Positions 56,497 through 64,000 of a stretch of DNA of 64,000 nucleotides are shown here, one piece after another (position 1 is the stretch's first letter; every line of letters begins with the position of its first letter). The stretch covers positions 1 through 64,000 of the forward strand of contig NZ_CANLTR010000002.1 in NCBI RefSeq assembly GCF_947494055.1. The letters are read 5' to 3'. The position numbers and the translations under genes were made by a program. Below the pieces are notes generated by a model that made no database searches, had not been told where the DNA came from, and was given only the letters and a program-made list of their open reading frames with translations. This DNA comes from an uncultured Jannaschia sp. (GTDB taxonomy: Bacteria; Pseudomonadota; Alphaproteobacteria; Rhodobacterales; Rhodobacteraceae).

Positions 56497-58565
56497 GCCG
56501 GGGCGACCGCACGGTTGCGGAACCAGATCAGGCCCCCGGTCAGGGCGGCCAGCGCGAAACCGATCTCGTCGGTCAGCGGCAGCGACGCGATGAGCGTGAA
56601 CGCCGCGACCATCGCGAGCGCGCGGACGGGCCAGCCGAGCCGCGTGCCGAGCCATCCGATCACCGCCAGTCCCCAGAGCGCGATGGAGAGCGCGGTCTTG
56701 GCGATCACGTAGGCCACGGCCGGCCAGAACCCGATCGCGTCGGCCAGCGGGCCGCCGGGCTGCAGCATCAGGACGGGGGTGTAGACCGCCATGAAGGGGA
56801 TCACGAAGCCGGCGGCGGCGACCTTGATGGCCTCCATCGAGATGCGCAGCCCGCTGGCCCTGGCGATCGGGGCGGCGGCGAAGCAGGCGAGCGCCACGGG
56901 CGGGGTGAGGTCGGCGAGGATGCCGAAATAGAAGACGAACATGTGGCTGACGATCAGCGGCACGCCGAGCTGCAGCAGCGCCGGCCCCGCGATCGAGGAG
57001 GTGATGATGTAGTTCGGGATCGTCGGAATCCCCATGCCGAGGAAGATGCAGGTGATCATCGTAAGGACGAGCGAGAGGAACAGGTTGTCCTGCCCGATGG
57101 CGACGATGAACTGCCCGAACGTGTTGGCCGCCCCGGTCAGGGTCATCGTCCCGATGATGACGCCGACGAGCGCGCAGGCGACACCCACCGGCAGCGCGGT
57201 GCGCGCGCCCTCGGCGAGGCTGTCGCGGCAGAGGGCCAGCGTCTCCCGCCCGCCGTGCGAGACGGCGCAGATGGCGATCAGCACCGCGACCGCGATCACG
57301 AGCAGCCATGTCCCGTATTCGAGGAACGCCGCCGCGACGAGGCCGAGCGCGATCCAGAACACGCCGCGGACGGCGCGGGACGGCAGCCCGAGGACGATCG
57401 AGCCGCCGAGAATCAACAGGACAGTCAGGCCGAGGCCAACGGTCCCCGCGAAGAGCGGCGTGTAGCCGCCGAACAGGAGGTAGACGAGGACGCCGAGCGG
57501 CAGAAGCAGCATCCAGCCGTCCTTCAGCGCCCGCAGCGGCGAGGGCAGATCGGCCGCCGGTAATCCCCTCAGGCCGTGGCGTCCGGCCTCGAGATGCACG
57601 ATCCAGAAGGCCGAGGCGAAGTACAGGATCGCCGGGACGAGCGCGGCCTTTACGACCTCGACGTAAGGAACGTCCAGCGTCTCGGCCATGATAAAGGCGA
57701 CCGCGCCCATGACCGGGGGCATGATCTGTCCACCCATCGAGGCGGTGGATTCGACGCCCCCCGCGAATTCGGCTCGGTAGCCGAAGCGCTTCATCAGCGG
57801 GATCGTGAACTGCCCCGTCGTGACGACGTTGGCCACGCCCGAGCCGGAGATGGTGCCCATCAGGCCCGACGAGACGACCGAGACCTTGGCCGCGCCCCCC
57901 TGCCGGTGACCGAAGAGGCCCATCGAGACGTCGGTGAAGAGCTTGATCATCCCGGCCCGCTCGAGGAACGAACCGAACAGGATGAACAGGAAGATGTAGG
58001 TCGAGGAGACGTAGATCGGGATGCCGTAGATGCCCTCGGTCCCGTAGGTCATGTGGTCGATGACCTGCTCGAAGGCGTAGCCGCGGTGCTGCAGCGGGAA
58101 CGGCAGGTATTGCCCGAACAGGCAATAGCCGAGGAATACGCCCGAGATGATCGGCAGCGCGATCCCCATCATCGCGTAGGCGGCCGCGAAGACGGTGACG
58201 AGGGCCACGACCCCCATCACGATGTCGGTCGTCAGCGGCCGGCCGGCGCGCAGGATCAGGTCGTTGTACTCGACCCATTGGTAGGCCGCGACCGCGACCC
58301 CCGCGAGCGCGAACGCCCAGGCGAGCGGGCGGAGCGCGCCCCCGCCCTTCGCGTAGGCGACGAGCGGAAAGGTGAGGAACATCAGGAAGCCCACGTGGAC
58401 CGCGCGGACGATCTGGCTCGGCATGTCGATGAGGTGACCGGCGGTCGCGATCTGGAACACCGAGAACAGGACCGCGACCCAGAAGAGCGCGCGGCCGACG
58501 AAGCCTTCGGGAAAGCTTACGCCGTGGGATTCCTGTGGCACCGGCGGAGCGGCGGCATCGGTCAT
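56493..58565 (-). CDS. TRAP transporter fused permease (4TM + 12TM), TAXI type
   Basis: A 690-aa fused DctQM protein with many hydrophobic segments. It shows SSGLMGTISGSGVANVVTTG, STASMGGQIMPPVMGAVAF and GMGIPTIPNYIITSSIAGPA, signatures of TAXI-linked fused permeases. It imports a small organic anion together with the binding protein encoded just upstream. The substrate is unknown. Confidence 0.93.
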   Translation of the reverse strand: MTDAAAPPVPQESHGVSFPEGFVGRALFWVAVLFSVFQIATAGHLIDMPSQIVRAVHVGFLMFLTFPLVAYAKGGGALRPLAWAFALAGVAVAAYQWVEYNDLILRAGRPLTTDIVMGVVALVTVFAAAYAMMGIALPIISGVFLGYCLFGQYLPFPLQHRGYAFEQVIDHMTYGTEGIYGIPIYVSSTYIFLFILFGSFLERAGMIKLFTDVSMGLFGHRQGGAAKVSVVSSGLMGTISGSGVANVVTTGQFTIPLMKRFGYRAEFAGGVESTASMGGQIMPPVMGAVAFIMAETLDVPYVEVVKAALVPAILYFASAFWIVHLEAGRHGLRGLPAADLPSPLRALKDGWMLLLPLGVLVYLLFGGYTPLFAGTVGLGLTVLLILGGSIVLGLPSRAVRGVFWIALGLVAAAFLEYGTWLLVIAVAVLIAICAVSHGGRETLALCRDSLAEGARTALPVGVACALVGVIIGTMTLTGAANTFGQFIVAIGQDNLFLSLVLTMITCIFLGMGIPTIPNYIITSSIAGPALLQLGVPLIVSHMFVFYFGILADLTPPVALACFAAAPIARASGLRISMEAIKVAAAGFVIPFMAVYTPVLMLQPGGPLADAIGFWPAVAYVIAKTALSIALWGLAVIGWLGTRLGWPVRALAMVAAFTLIASLPLTDEIGFALAALTGGLIWFRNRAVAPA

Positions 58566-58592
58566 GGCTCGGGTCCGGGACGAAGACGGAAC

Positions 58593-58618
58593 GGACGCCG
58601 CACGGATGCGCGGCGTCC
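58593..58618 (-). promoter_or_regulatory. Intercistronic hairpin between TAXI binding-protein and permease genes
   Basis: A perfect 9-bp stem, GGACGCCGC (58593-58601) with GCGGCGTCC (58610-58618), and an 8-nt loop, without a T-tract. Like the stem after urtA, it lies directly after a binding-protein gene and may stabilise or partly stop the transcript. The role is inferred. Confidence 0.6.
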
Positions 58619-58636
58619 TGACTTGTAGCGGTCAGA

Positions 58637-59596
58637 TCACTCCTGGAGGAGGCCCTGCTCGCGGTAGTAGCGCTCCGCGCCCGGATGCAGCGGGATCGGC
58701 ATGCCGTCGAGCGCCGCGTCGATCGAGATCTGCGTCGCGGCCTGATGCGAGGATGCGAGCGTTTCCAGGTTCTCGAACAACAGCTTCGTCATCTGGTAGG
58801 CCGTCTCGTCGGAGACGTCGGCATGGGTGACGAGGAAGTTCGGGATCGACACCGTGGCCACGTCCGCCTCCTGCCCGTCATAGGTGCCGGCGGGAATCGT
58901 CGCCGCCTGGTAGGGCGCGCCGAGGCTCTCGGCGATATCGGCGGGGATCTCCACCACGGTGATCGGCACGGAGGAGGACAGGTCGCGGATCGAGGCCACG
59001 CCGAGCCCCGCCGATTGCAGCGTCGCGTCGAGCTGGCGGTTCTTCATCAGCTCGACCGACTCGGCGAAGGGCAGGTACTCGACCTTGCCGAGATCGTCGT
59101 AGGACATGCCCGCCGCCTCGAGGATCGCGCGCGCGTTGAGCTCCGTGCCCGAGGCCGGCGCGCCCACCGAGACGCCCATGCCGGCGAGATCCGAGAGCGT
59201 CGCCGCCCCGCTCTCCTCCAGCGCGACGAGCTGGATGTAGTTCGAGTAGATGCCCGCGATCCCGCGCAGCTGGTCGAGCTTCTCGGGGAAGCCCGCATCC
59301 GCGTCGCCCTCCCACGCCAGCGCGACGCTGTCGCCGAGCGAGAAGGCGATCTCGCCCCGGCCCTGCTGCAGCAGGTTCAGGTTCTCGACGGAGGCCTTGG
59401 TGGACTGCACCTGCGTGCGCGCGCCCTCGATCCCGTTGCCGTAGATGTCCGACAGGCCGACGCCCATCGGGTAGTACACGCCCGAGGTGCCGCCCGTCAG
59501 GACGTTGATGAATTCCTGCGCGCCCGCCGTGAGCGGCGCGGCGGCGACGGCCGATGCGATGACGGAGCCGCGCAGCGCGGCTTTCAGAATACCCAT
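58637..59596 (-). CDS. TAXI family TRAP transporter substrate-binding protein
   Basis: A 319-aa periplasmic receptor with a signal peptide (MGILKAALRGSVIASAVAAA, PLTAGA) and mature start QEFINVLTGGTSGVYYPMGVGL, the TAXI signature (TGGxxGxYYP). Later blocks are STKASVENLNLLQQGRGEIA and VSVGAPASGTELNARAILEA. ATG 59596 is preceded by GGAGGA. The receptor for the fused permease that follows. TAXI proteins bind glutamate or other anions in the few known cases. Confidence 0.93.
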   Translation of the reverse strand: MGILKAALRGSVIASAVAAAPLTAGAQEFINVLTGGTSGVYYPMGVGLSDIYGNGIEGARTQVQSTKASVENLNLLQQGRGEIAFSLGDSVALAWEGDADAGFPEKLDQLRGIAGIYSNYIQLVALEESGAATLSDLAGMGVSVGAPASGTELNARAILEAAGMSYDDLGKVEYLPFAESVELMKNRQLDATLQSAGLGVASIRDLSSSVPITVVEIPADIAESLGAPYQAATIPAGTYDGQEADVATVSIPNFLVTHADVSDETAYQMTKLLFENLETLASSHQAATQISIDAALDGMPIPLHPGAERYYREQGLLQE

Positions 59597-59717
59597 GATG
59601 TCCTCCCTGTGACGCGACCCCGGGACGGGCCCGGCCTCCGGTCGCGCGGATATGTGGCGGCATGTTCTCCGCAGATGGGCCCGCTCCGCAAGGGGTTTCT
59701 GGCTTCCGTGGCGACGC

Positions 59718-61754
59718 TCAGACCGTTCGCAGGAGCCGGAGCGCGTCGTAGATCGCGGCATGGGTGTTGCGCGGAGAGACCGCGTCGCCGATGCGGAAGA
59801 GTTGGTAGGCGCCGGCGGGATTGCGGGCGATCCGCTGCGGCATGCCAGCGATGAGCGCGTTGTGATCGACCTCGCCCAGGTTGCTGGACCCGTCCCGCAG
59901 GTCGAAATAGACCTCGTCGAAGGGCCGCGTGCCGCCGTTCACCACGACCTGATCCACCTGACGCGTGCGCGTGACCCCGCCGTAATCGGAGCCCAGCGTC
60001 GCGCGGAGCGCGTTGCCCTCCGGTGCGACCGCGTCGAGCTTCCAGGTGACCGTGAAGGTCACGTCGTGCTTCTGCAGCTGCCGCATGGCCGGCGTGAGCG
60101 ACATGCCCATCACCTCGGGGGCGAAGGTGCGGTCACGGGTGACGATCTCGACCGCTCCGCCCGTCTCCGCGATCCGCTCGGCCGCCTGTAGCCCCGCCTG
60201 ATCGCCCGCCTCGTCCCAGATCAGCACGTTCGCGCCGGGCCGCACGTCGCCCGAGATTATGTCCCAGCTCGACACGACGCGGTCGTTGCCCTCCGCCAGA
60301 AGCTCCGTATGCGGCAGGCCGCCGGTCGCGACGATCACGACATCGGGCGCGTCGGCCCGCACCTCTTCGCCCTCGGCGAAGCTGTTGTAGCGGAACGTCA
60401 CGCCCAGTCGCTCGCATTCGGCGACACGCCAGTCGACGAGCGACATCATCTCCGACCGGCGCGGGGTCTGCGCGGTCAGACGCACTTGACCGCCCGGATC
60501 GTTCGCGGCCTCGTGGACGATCACCTCGTGCCCGCGCAGCGCCGCGACGCGCGCGGCTTCGAGCCCGCCGGGACCGGCGCCGACGATCACCACGCGGCGC
60601 GCCGCCTCCGCCGGCGCGATCTCCTGCGGCTGCTCCAGTTCGCGCCCGGTCGACGGGTTGTGGATGCAGAGCGCCGCGCCGCCCTGATAGATGCGGTCCA
60701 GACAATAATTCGCGCCGACGCAGGGGCGGATGCGGTCCTCCTCCCCGCGCAGGATCTTCCCGATTATGTGGGGCTCGGCAATGTGGGCGCGGGTCATGCC
60801 CACCATGTCGAGCTTGCCTGTGGCGACGGCGTGGCGGGCGGTGGCGACGTCCTGGATGCGCGCGGCGTGGAAGGTCGGCAGGCCGGTAGCCGCGCGGATC
60901 TCGCCCGCGAAATCGAGATGCGGCGCGCTGCGCATGCCCTGCACCGGGATCACGTCGGTCAGTGCGGCGTCGGTGTCGATATGGCCGCGGATGACGTTGA
61001 GGAAATCGACGAGCCCGCTCTCGGTCAGGCGGCGCGAGATCTCAAGCCCCTCCGCCTTGGTGACGCCGCCCGGCATCGCCTCGTCCCCGGCATAGCGGAT
61101 GCCGACGATGAAATCCGGCCCGACCCGGTCGCGCACGGCGCGCAGCGTTTCCATCGCGAAATGCATCCGGGCGTCGAGGTCGCCGCCCCACGGCGCGCCC
61201 AGGTCGTTGAGCGCGGGCGACCAGAACTGGTCCATGAAATGGCCGTAGGATTCGAGCTCGATTCCGTCGAGCCCGGCCGCCTGCATCCGCTCGGCGGCGT
61301 CAGCGTAGTCGCGGATGATCCGCGCGATGTCCCACGCCTCGACGACCTTCGGGACGGCACGGTGCGCAGGCTCCCGGTAGGCGCCGGCGGCGACCGAGGG
61401 CAGCCAGTCGCCCGCGTCGTACCGCGTTCGGCGGCCCAGATGGGTGAGCTGGATCATCACCGCGCAGCCGTGGTCGTGGCATTCGTCGGCGAGCGCGCGC
61501 ATCCAGCCCACGACCTCGTCCTTCCAGGCGAGGATGTTGTTGAAGGCCGGCGGGCTGTCGCGGGACACGGAGGCCGAGCCCGCCGTCATGGTCAGCGCGA
61601 CCCCGCCCCGCGCGCGTTCGGCGTGATAGGCGCGGTAGCGCTCCTTCGGCATCCCGTCCTCGGCATAGGCCGGTTCATGGCTCGTCAGCATGAGCCGGTT
61701 CTTCAGCGTCAGATGCTTCAGCCGGTAGGGTTGCAGCAGGGGATCGTCGGACAT
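59718..61754 (-). CDS. OYE/2,4-dienoyl-CoA reductase-type flavoenzyme (N-methylproline/TMADH-like)
   Basis: A 678-aa protein. The FMN TIM-barrel (1-340) has MIQLTHLGRR, GLDGIELESYGHFMDQFWSP and DMVGMTRA. A [4Fe-4S] site follows with C345, C351 and C363, but the second ligand position is A348 (RPCVGANYCLD). The FAD/NAD domain has VVIVGAGPGGLEAARVAALR and VIVATGG. Closest families are demethylases of betaines and N-methylproline, and trimethylamine dehydrogenase. The substrate is not known. A peptide/opine-type ABC transporter is next to it. Confidence 0.9.
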   Translation of the reverse strand: MSDDPLLQPYRLKHLTLKNRLMLTSHEPAYAEDGMPKERYRAYHAERARGGVALTMTAGSASVSRDSPPAFNNILAWKDEVVGWMRALADECHDHGCAVMIQLTHLGRRTRYDAGDWLPSVAAGAYREPAHRAVPKVVEAWDIARIIRDYADAAERMQAAGLDGIELESYGHFMDQFWSPALNDLGAPWGGDLDARMHFAMETLRAVRDRVGPDFIVGIRYAGDEAMPGGVTKAEGLEISRRLTESGLVDFLNVIRGHIDTDAALTDVIPVQGMRSAPHLDFAGEIRAATGLPTFHAARIQDVATARHAVATGKLDMVGMTRAHIAEPHIIGKILRGEEDRIRPCVGANYCLDRIYQGGAALCIHNPSTGRELEQPQEIAPAEAARRVVIVGAGPGGLEAARVAALRGHEVIVHEAANDPGGQVRLTAQTPRRSEMMSLVDWRVAECERLGVTFRYNSFAEGEEVRADAPDVVIVATGGLPHTELLAEGNDRVVSSWDIISGDVRPGANVLIWDEAGDQAGLQAAERIAETGGAVEIVTRDRTFAPEVMGMSLTPAMRQLQKHDVTFTVTWKLDAVAPEGNALRATLGSDYGGVTRTRQVDQVVVNGGTRPFDEVYFDLRDGSSNLGEVDHNALIAGMPQRIARNPAGAYQLFRIGDAVSPRNTHAAIYDALRLLRTV

Positions 61755-61831
61755 CGGGCCTCCTCGGTCGGCCGACGCTTTTCCGTCCGCGCCGCCCTGT
61801 CAAGCGACGTGCGCCACGATCCCGGCCGCGA

Positions 61832-62788
61832 TCAGTTCTCCGGGAAGAAACAGGCTGCGGGATGATCGCTGTCGTCGAGTTCCGGGCGGACCTGCCGGCA
61901 CTTCTCCTGCGTCTTCCAGCAACGCGGCGCGAACGGGCATCCGTCCGGGATGGCGAGCGGCGACGGCAGCTCCCCCTGTAGCTGGATGCGCTCCTTCTGG
62001 CCCCGCGGATCGGCCTTCGGCGTCGCCGAGAGAAGCGCCTTGGCGTAGGGATGCTTCGGCGCGCCGAACACCGCGTCCTTCGTCCCCCGCTCGACCGCGC
62101 GGCCGAGATACATGACGATCACGTCGTCGGCGACGTGGCGGACGACGCTCAGGTCGTGGCTGATGAAGAGGTAGGCCAGATCCAGCCGCTCCTGCAGGTC
62201 GACGAGGAGGTTCAGGATCGCCGACTGGATCGACAGGTCGAGCGCGGAGACCGGCTCGTCCAGCACCAGAACCTTCGGGTCGAGCATCAGCGCGCGGGCC
62301 ACCGCGATCCGCTGGCGCTGCCCGCCGGAGAACATGTGCGGGTAGCGGTCGAAATGCTCGGGACGCAAGCCGACGAGGCGCAGCATCTCGCGCGCCTTCT
62401 CCTCGCGCTTGGCCTTCGACATCTTCGGGCGGTTGATGACGAGCGGCTCCATCAGGATCTGGCCCACCCGTTGTCGCGGGTTGAGCGAGCCGTAGGGGTC
62501 CTGGAAGACGATCTGGACCGAGGCGCGCAAGCTCGCCCAATCCTCCGGCCGGACATCCTTGCCGTCGAGCGTCAGCCGGCCCGCTGTCGGCGCCTCGATC
62601 ATCGTGACGACGCGGGCGAGCGTGGACTTGCCGCAGCCGCTTTCGCCCACGACGGCGAGGGTCTTGCCGGCATAGAGGTCGAAATCGACCCCGCCGAGGG
62701 CACGAAGCGTCCGGCTCTGCCGCAGGAACCCGCCGCGGACCTCGTAATGGCGTTCGAGCGCGCGGGCGGTCATGACGGGGGCGTTCAC
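61832..62788 (-). CDS. Oligopeptide/dipeptide-type ABC transporter ATP-binding protein (DppF/OppF-like)
   Basis: A 318-aa ATPase. Walker A is VVGESGCGKSTLAR, the Q-loop is QIVFQDPYGSLNPR, the signature FSGGQRQRIAVARAL and Walker B VLVLDEPVSALD, with ISHDLSVV. The C-terminal oligopeptide domain has the cysteine pattern CPFAPRCWKTQEKC. The GTG start at 62788 overlaps the previous ATPase stop by 4 nt. A longer frame exists upstream but has no family similarity. Confidence 0.93.
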   Translation of the reverse strand: MNAPVMTARALERHYEVRGGFLRQSRTLRALGGVDFDLYAGKTLAVVGESGCGKSTLARVVTMIEAPTAGRLTLDGKDVRPEDWASLRASVQIVFQDPYGSLNPRQRVGQILMEPLVINRPKMSKAKREEKAREMLRLVGLRPEHFDRYPHMFSGGQRQRIAVARALMLDPKVLVLDEPVSALDLSIQSAILNLLVDLQERLDLAYLFISHDLSVVRHVADDVIVMYLGRAVERGTKDAVFGAPKHPYAKALLSATPKADPRGQKERIQLQGELPSPLAIPDGCPFAPRCWKTQEKCRQVRPELDDSDHPAACFFPEN

Positions 62789-63762
62789 GAGGCGATCCTC
62801 TGGTCGGTGTTGCGTGGGTAGAAGCAACGCGCGTAGCCCAGATCGGGGCCGAGGGGCGGCGGCGGCTCCGCCCGGCACCTGGCGTCGGCGAACTTGCAGC
62901 GCGGCGAGAAGAGACATCCCTTCGGGCGGTCGAACTGCCCCGGCACGACGCCGGGGATGGTCGGCAGCCGCCGTTCCGTCGCCCGCTCGGGCAGCGCGTC
63001 GAGGAGCGCGGCCGTATAGGGGTGGTGCGGGCTGTCGAAGAGCGGCACGACCGGCTGCTCCTCGACCTTCTGGCCGGCATATTGCACGCTCACCCGTTCC
63101 GCCGTCTCCGCCACCACGCCCATGTCGTGCGTGATGAGGACGAGGCCCATTCCCGTGTCCTTCCTCAATCCGGCCAGCAGGTCGAGGATCTGCGCCTGGA
63201 TCGTCACGTCGAGCGCGGTCGTCGGCTCGTCCGCGATCAAGAGCTTCGGCCGGCAGGCGATCGCCATGGCGATCATCACGCGCTGGTTCATGCCTCCGGA
63301 AAGCTGGTGCGGGAAGGCCGAGAGGCGACGCTCGGGGTCGGGGATGCCGACCTGCTCGAAGAGCTCGATCGCGCGGGCGTGCCGCGCGCGCCGGCCGAGG
63401 CCGAGGTGGAAGCGCAGGGCCTCCTTGATCTGCCAGCCGACGGGGAAGCAGGGGTTGAGCGACGACATCGGCTCCTGGAAGATCATCGCGAGGTCGTTGC
63501 CGATGATCCGCCGGCGCGCCCTGGCCCCGATCCGCAGCAGGTCCTGGCCGTCGAACGTCATCTCGTCGGCCGTCACCGTCGCCGTCCAGGGAAGCAGGCC
63601 CATCAGCGCCAGCATGGAGACGGACTTGCCGGAGCCGCTCTCCCCGACGACGGCGAGGATCTCGCCGGCATCGACGTCCTGATCGACGGAATCGACGGCA
63701 CGGAACTTGCCCGAGGCCGTGGCGAAGTCGACGCTGAGATTGCGGATGCGGAGTAGCGACAT
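62785..63762 (-). CDS. Oligopeptide/dipeptide-type ABC transporter ATP-binding protein (DppD/OppD-like)
   Basis: A 325-aa ATPase. Walker A is VVGESGSGKSVSMLALMG, the Q-loop MIFQEPMSSLNPC, the signature LSGGMNQRVMIAMAIA and Walker B LLIADEPTTALDVTIQ. The C-terminal domain has PKGCLFSPRCKFADARC, the fourth-cysteine iron-sulfur pattern. The partner of the following ATPase. ATG 63762 lies 5 bp after the permease stop. Confidence 0.93.
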   Translation of the reverse strand: MSLLRIRNLSVDFATASGKFRAVDSVDQDVDAGEILAVVGESGSGKSVSMLALMGLLPWTATVTADEMTFDGQDLLRIGARARRRIIGNDLAMIFQEPMSSLNPCFPVGWQIKEALRFHLGLGRRARHARAIELFEQVGIPDPERRLSAFPHQLSGGMNQRVMIAMAIACRPKLLIADEPTTALDVTIQAQILDLLAGLRKDTGMGLVLITHDMGVVAETAERVSVQYAGQKVEEQPVVPLFDSPHHPYTAALLDALPERATERRLPTIPGVVPGQFDRPKGCLFSPRCKFADARCRAEPPPPLGPDLGYARCFYPRNTDQRIAS

Positions 63763-63767
63763 GACGG

Positions 63768-64000
63768 TCAGCTCCGTTTCAGCTTGGGGTCGAGCGCGTC
63801 GCGCAGCCCGTCGCCCATCAGGTTGATCGCCAGCACGGTGACGAGGATGGCGAGGCCGGGGAAGGTCACGACCCACCAGGCGCGCAGGATGAACTCGCGC
63901 GCCTCGGCCAGCATCGTGCCCCATTCCGGCGTCGGCGGCTGCGCCCCCATGCCGAGGAAGCCGAGCGCGGCGGCGTCGAGGATCGCGGTCGAGAAGGAGA
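63768..64000 (-). CDS. Oligopeptide/dipeptide-type ABC transporter permease, C-terminal part (DppC-like)
   Basis: The 3' end of a permease gene that extends beyond the window. The frame reads ...[20 protein letters not shown], the EAA-loop region typical of DppC, followed by [12 protein letters not shown], then a membrane helix ending [19 protein letters not shown], the classical DppC C-terminus. The last 77 residues are visible. The upstream permease and binding protein lie outside the window. Confidence 0.94.
   Translation of the reverse strand, partial: SFSTAILDAAALGFLGMGAQPPTPEWGTMLAEAREFILRAWWVVTFPGLAILVTVLAINLMGDGLRDALDPKLKRS

Overview
The window is a 64 kb stretch of a high-GC chromosome from an alphaproteobacterium, most likely a member of the Rhodobacteraceae/Roseobacter group. 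Pointers to this are the pckA / chvI-chvG-hprK-EIIA-HPr-rapZ arrangement, the folK-rpoZ-rsh-DUF2062-pdxJ-acpS-lepB-rnc-era-DUF1491-recO string, family-restricted small proteins (DUF6473, DUF1491, DUF3859, a HIG1-like twin-TM protein), and a tRNA-His without an encoded G-1 and with A73. No insertion sequence, prophage, integrase or CRISPR array was seen. Gene density is high, and many gene pairs overlap by 4 to 16 nt.

Layout. 1-5.5 kb: the start of tuf, a small lipoprotein gene overlapping parC, then a forward set (SH3 protein, SDR, HIG1-like protein, cobalamin adenosyltransferase). 5.6-9.2 kb: etfBA with its terminator, a DUF6473 gene and a 3-hydroxybutyryl-CoA dehydrogenase; together these suit acyl-CoA/PHB metabolism. 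9.2-16.2 kb: the incomplete regulatory PTS (HPr, EIIA-Man, short HprK), RapZ and the ChvG/ChvI two-component system, divergent from PEP carboxykinase. 16.2-25.5 kb: the long reverse-strand housekeeping cluster for stringent response, RNA processing, protein secretion, lipid and B6 synthesis. 25.6-27.1 kb: NYN protein, RNase H and DUF3429. 27.4-33.4 kb: a complete urea ABC transporter operon urtABCDE with no urease genes nearby. 33.4-37.6 kb: LysE exporter, ispH, and an operon of three peptide deformylase paralogues plus fmt. 37.7-45.7 kb: PatB/MalY C-S lyase, GH13 glucosidase, tRNA-His, GNAT, MmcB, a structured small-RNA locus (candidate 6S RNA), hydrolase, HCCA isomerase, PRPP synthase and an RlmL-type methyltransferase. 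45.8-55.2 kb: form II CO-dehydrogenase-like molybdoenzyme genes (medium, large and small subunits) with their accessory genes, split by a large acidic OmpA-domain gene. 55.4-64 kb: sugar isomerase, TRAP-TAXI transporter, an OYE-type demethylase-like flavoenzyme and part of a peptide-type ABC transporter.

Most of the window is ordinary core genome. The features that stand out are: the deformylase triplet, whose third member has lost both the cysteine metal ligand and the catalytic glutamate; an intrinsic terminator whose U-tract abuts the xdhC start codon and whose 3' arm carries the xdhC Shine-Dalgarno sequence; the candidate 6S-like RNA; the tRNA-His acceptor end; and an OYE flavoenzyme lacking one iron-sulfur cysteine. 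I did not find a clear new multi-gene system. The best candidates for new biology are the deformylase-like protein and the xdhC attenuator-like structure.
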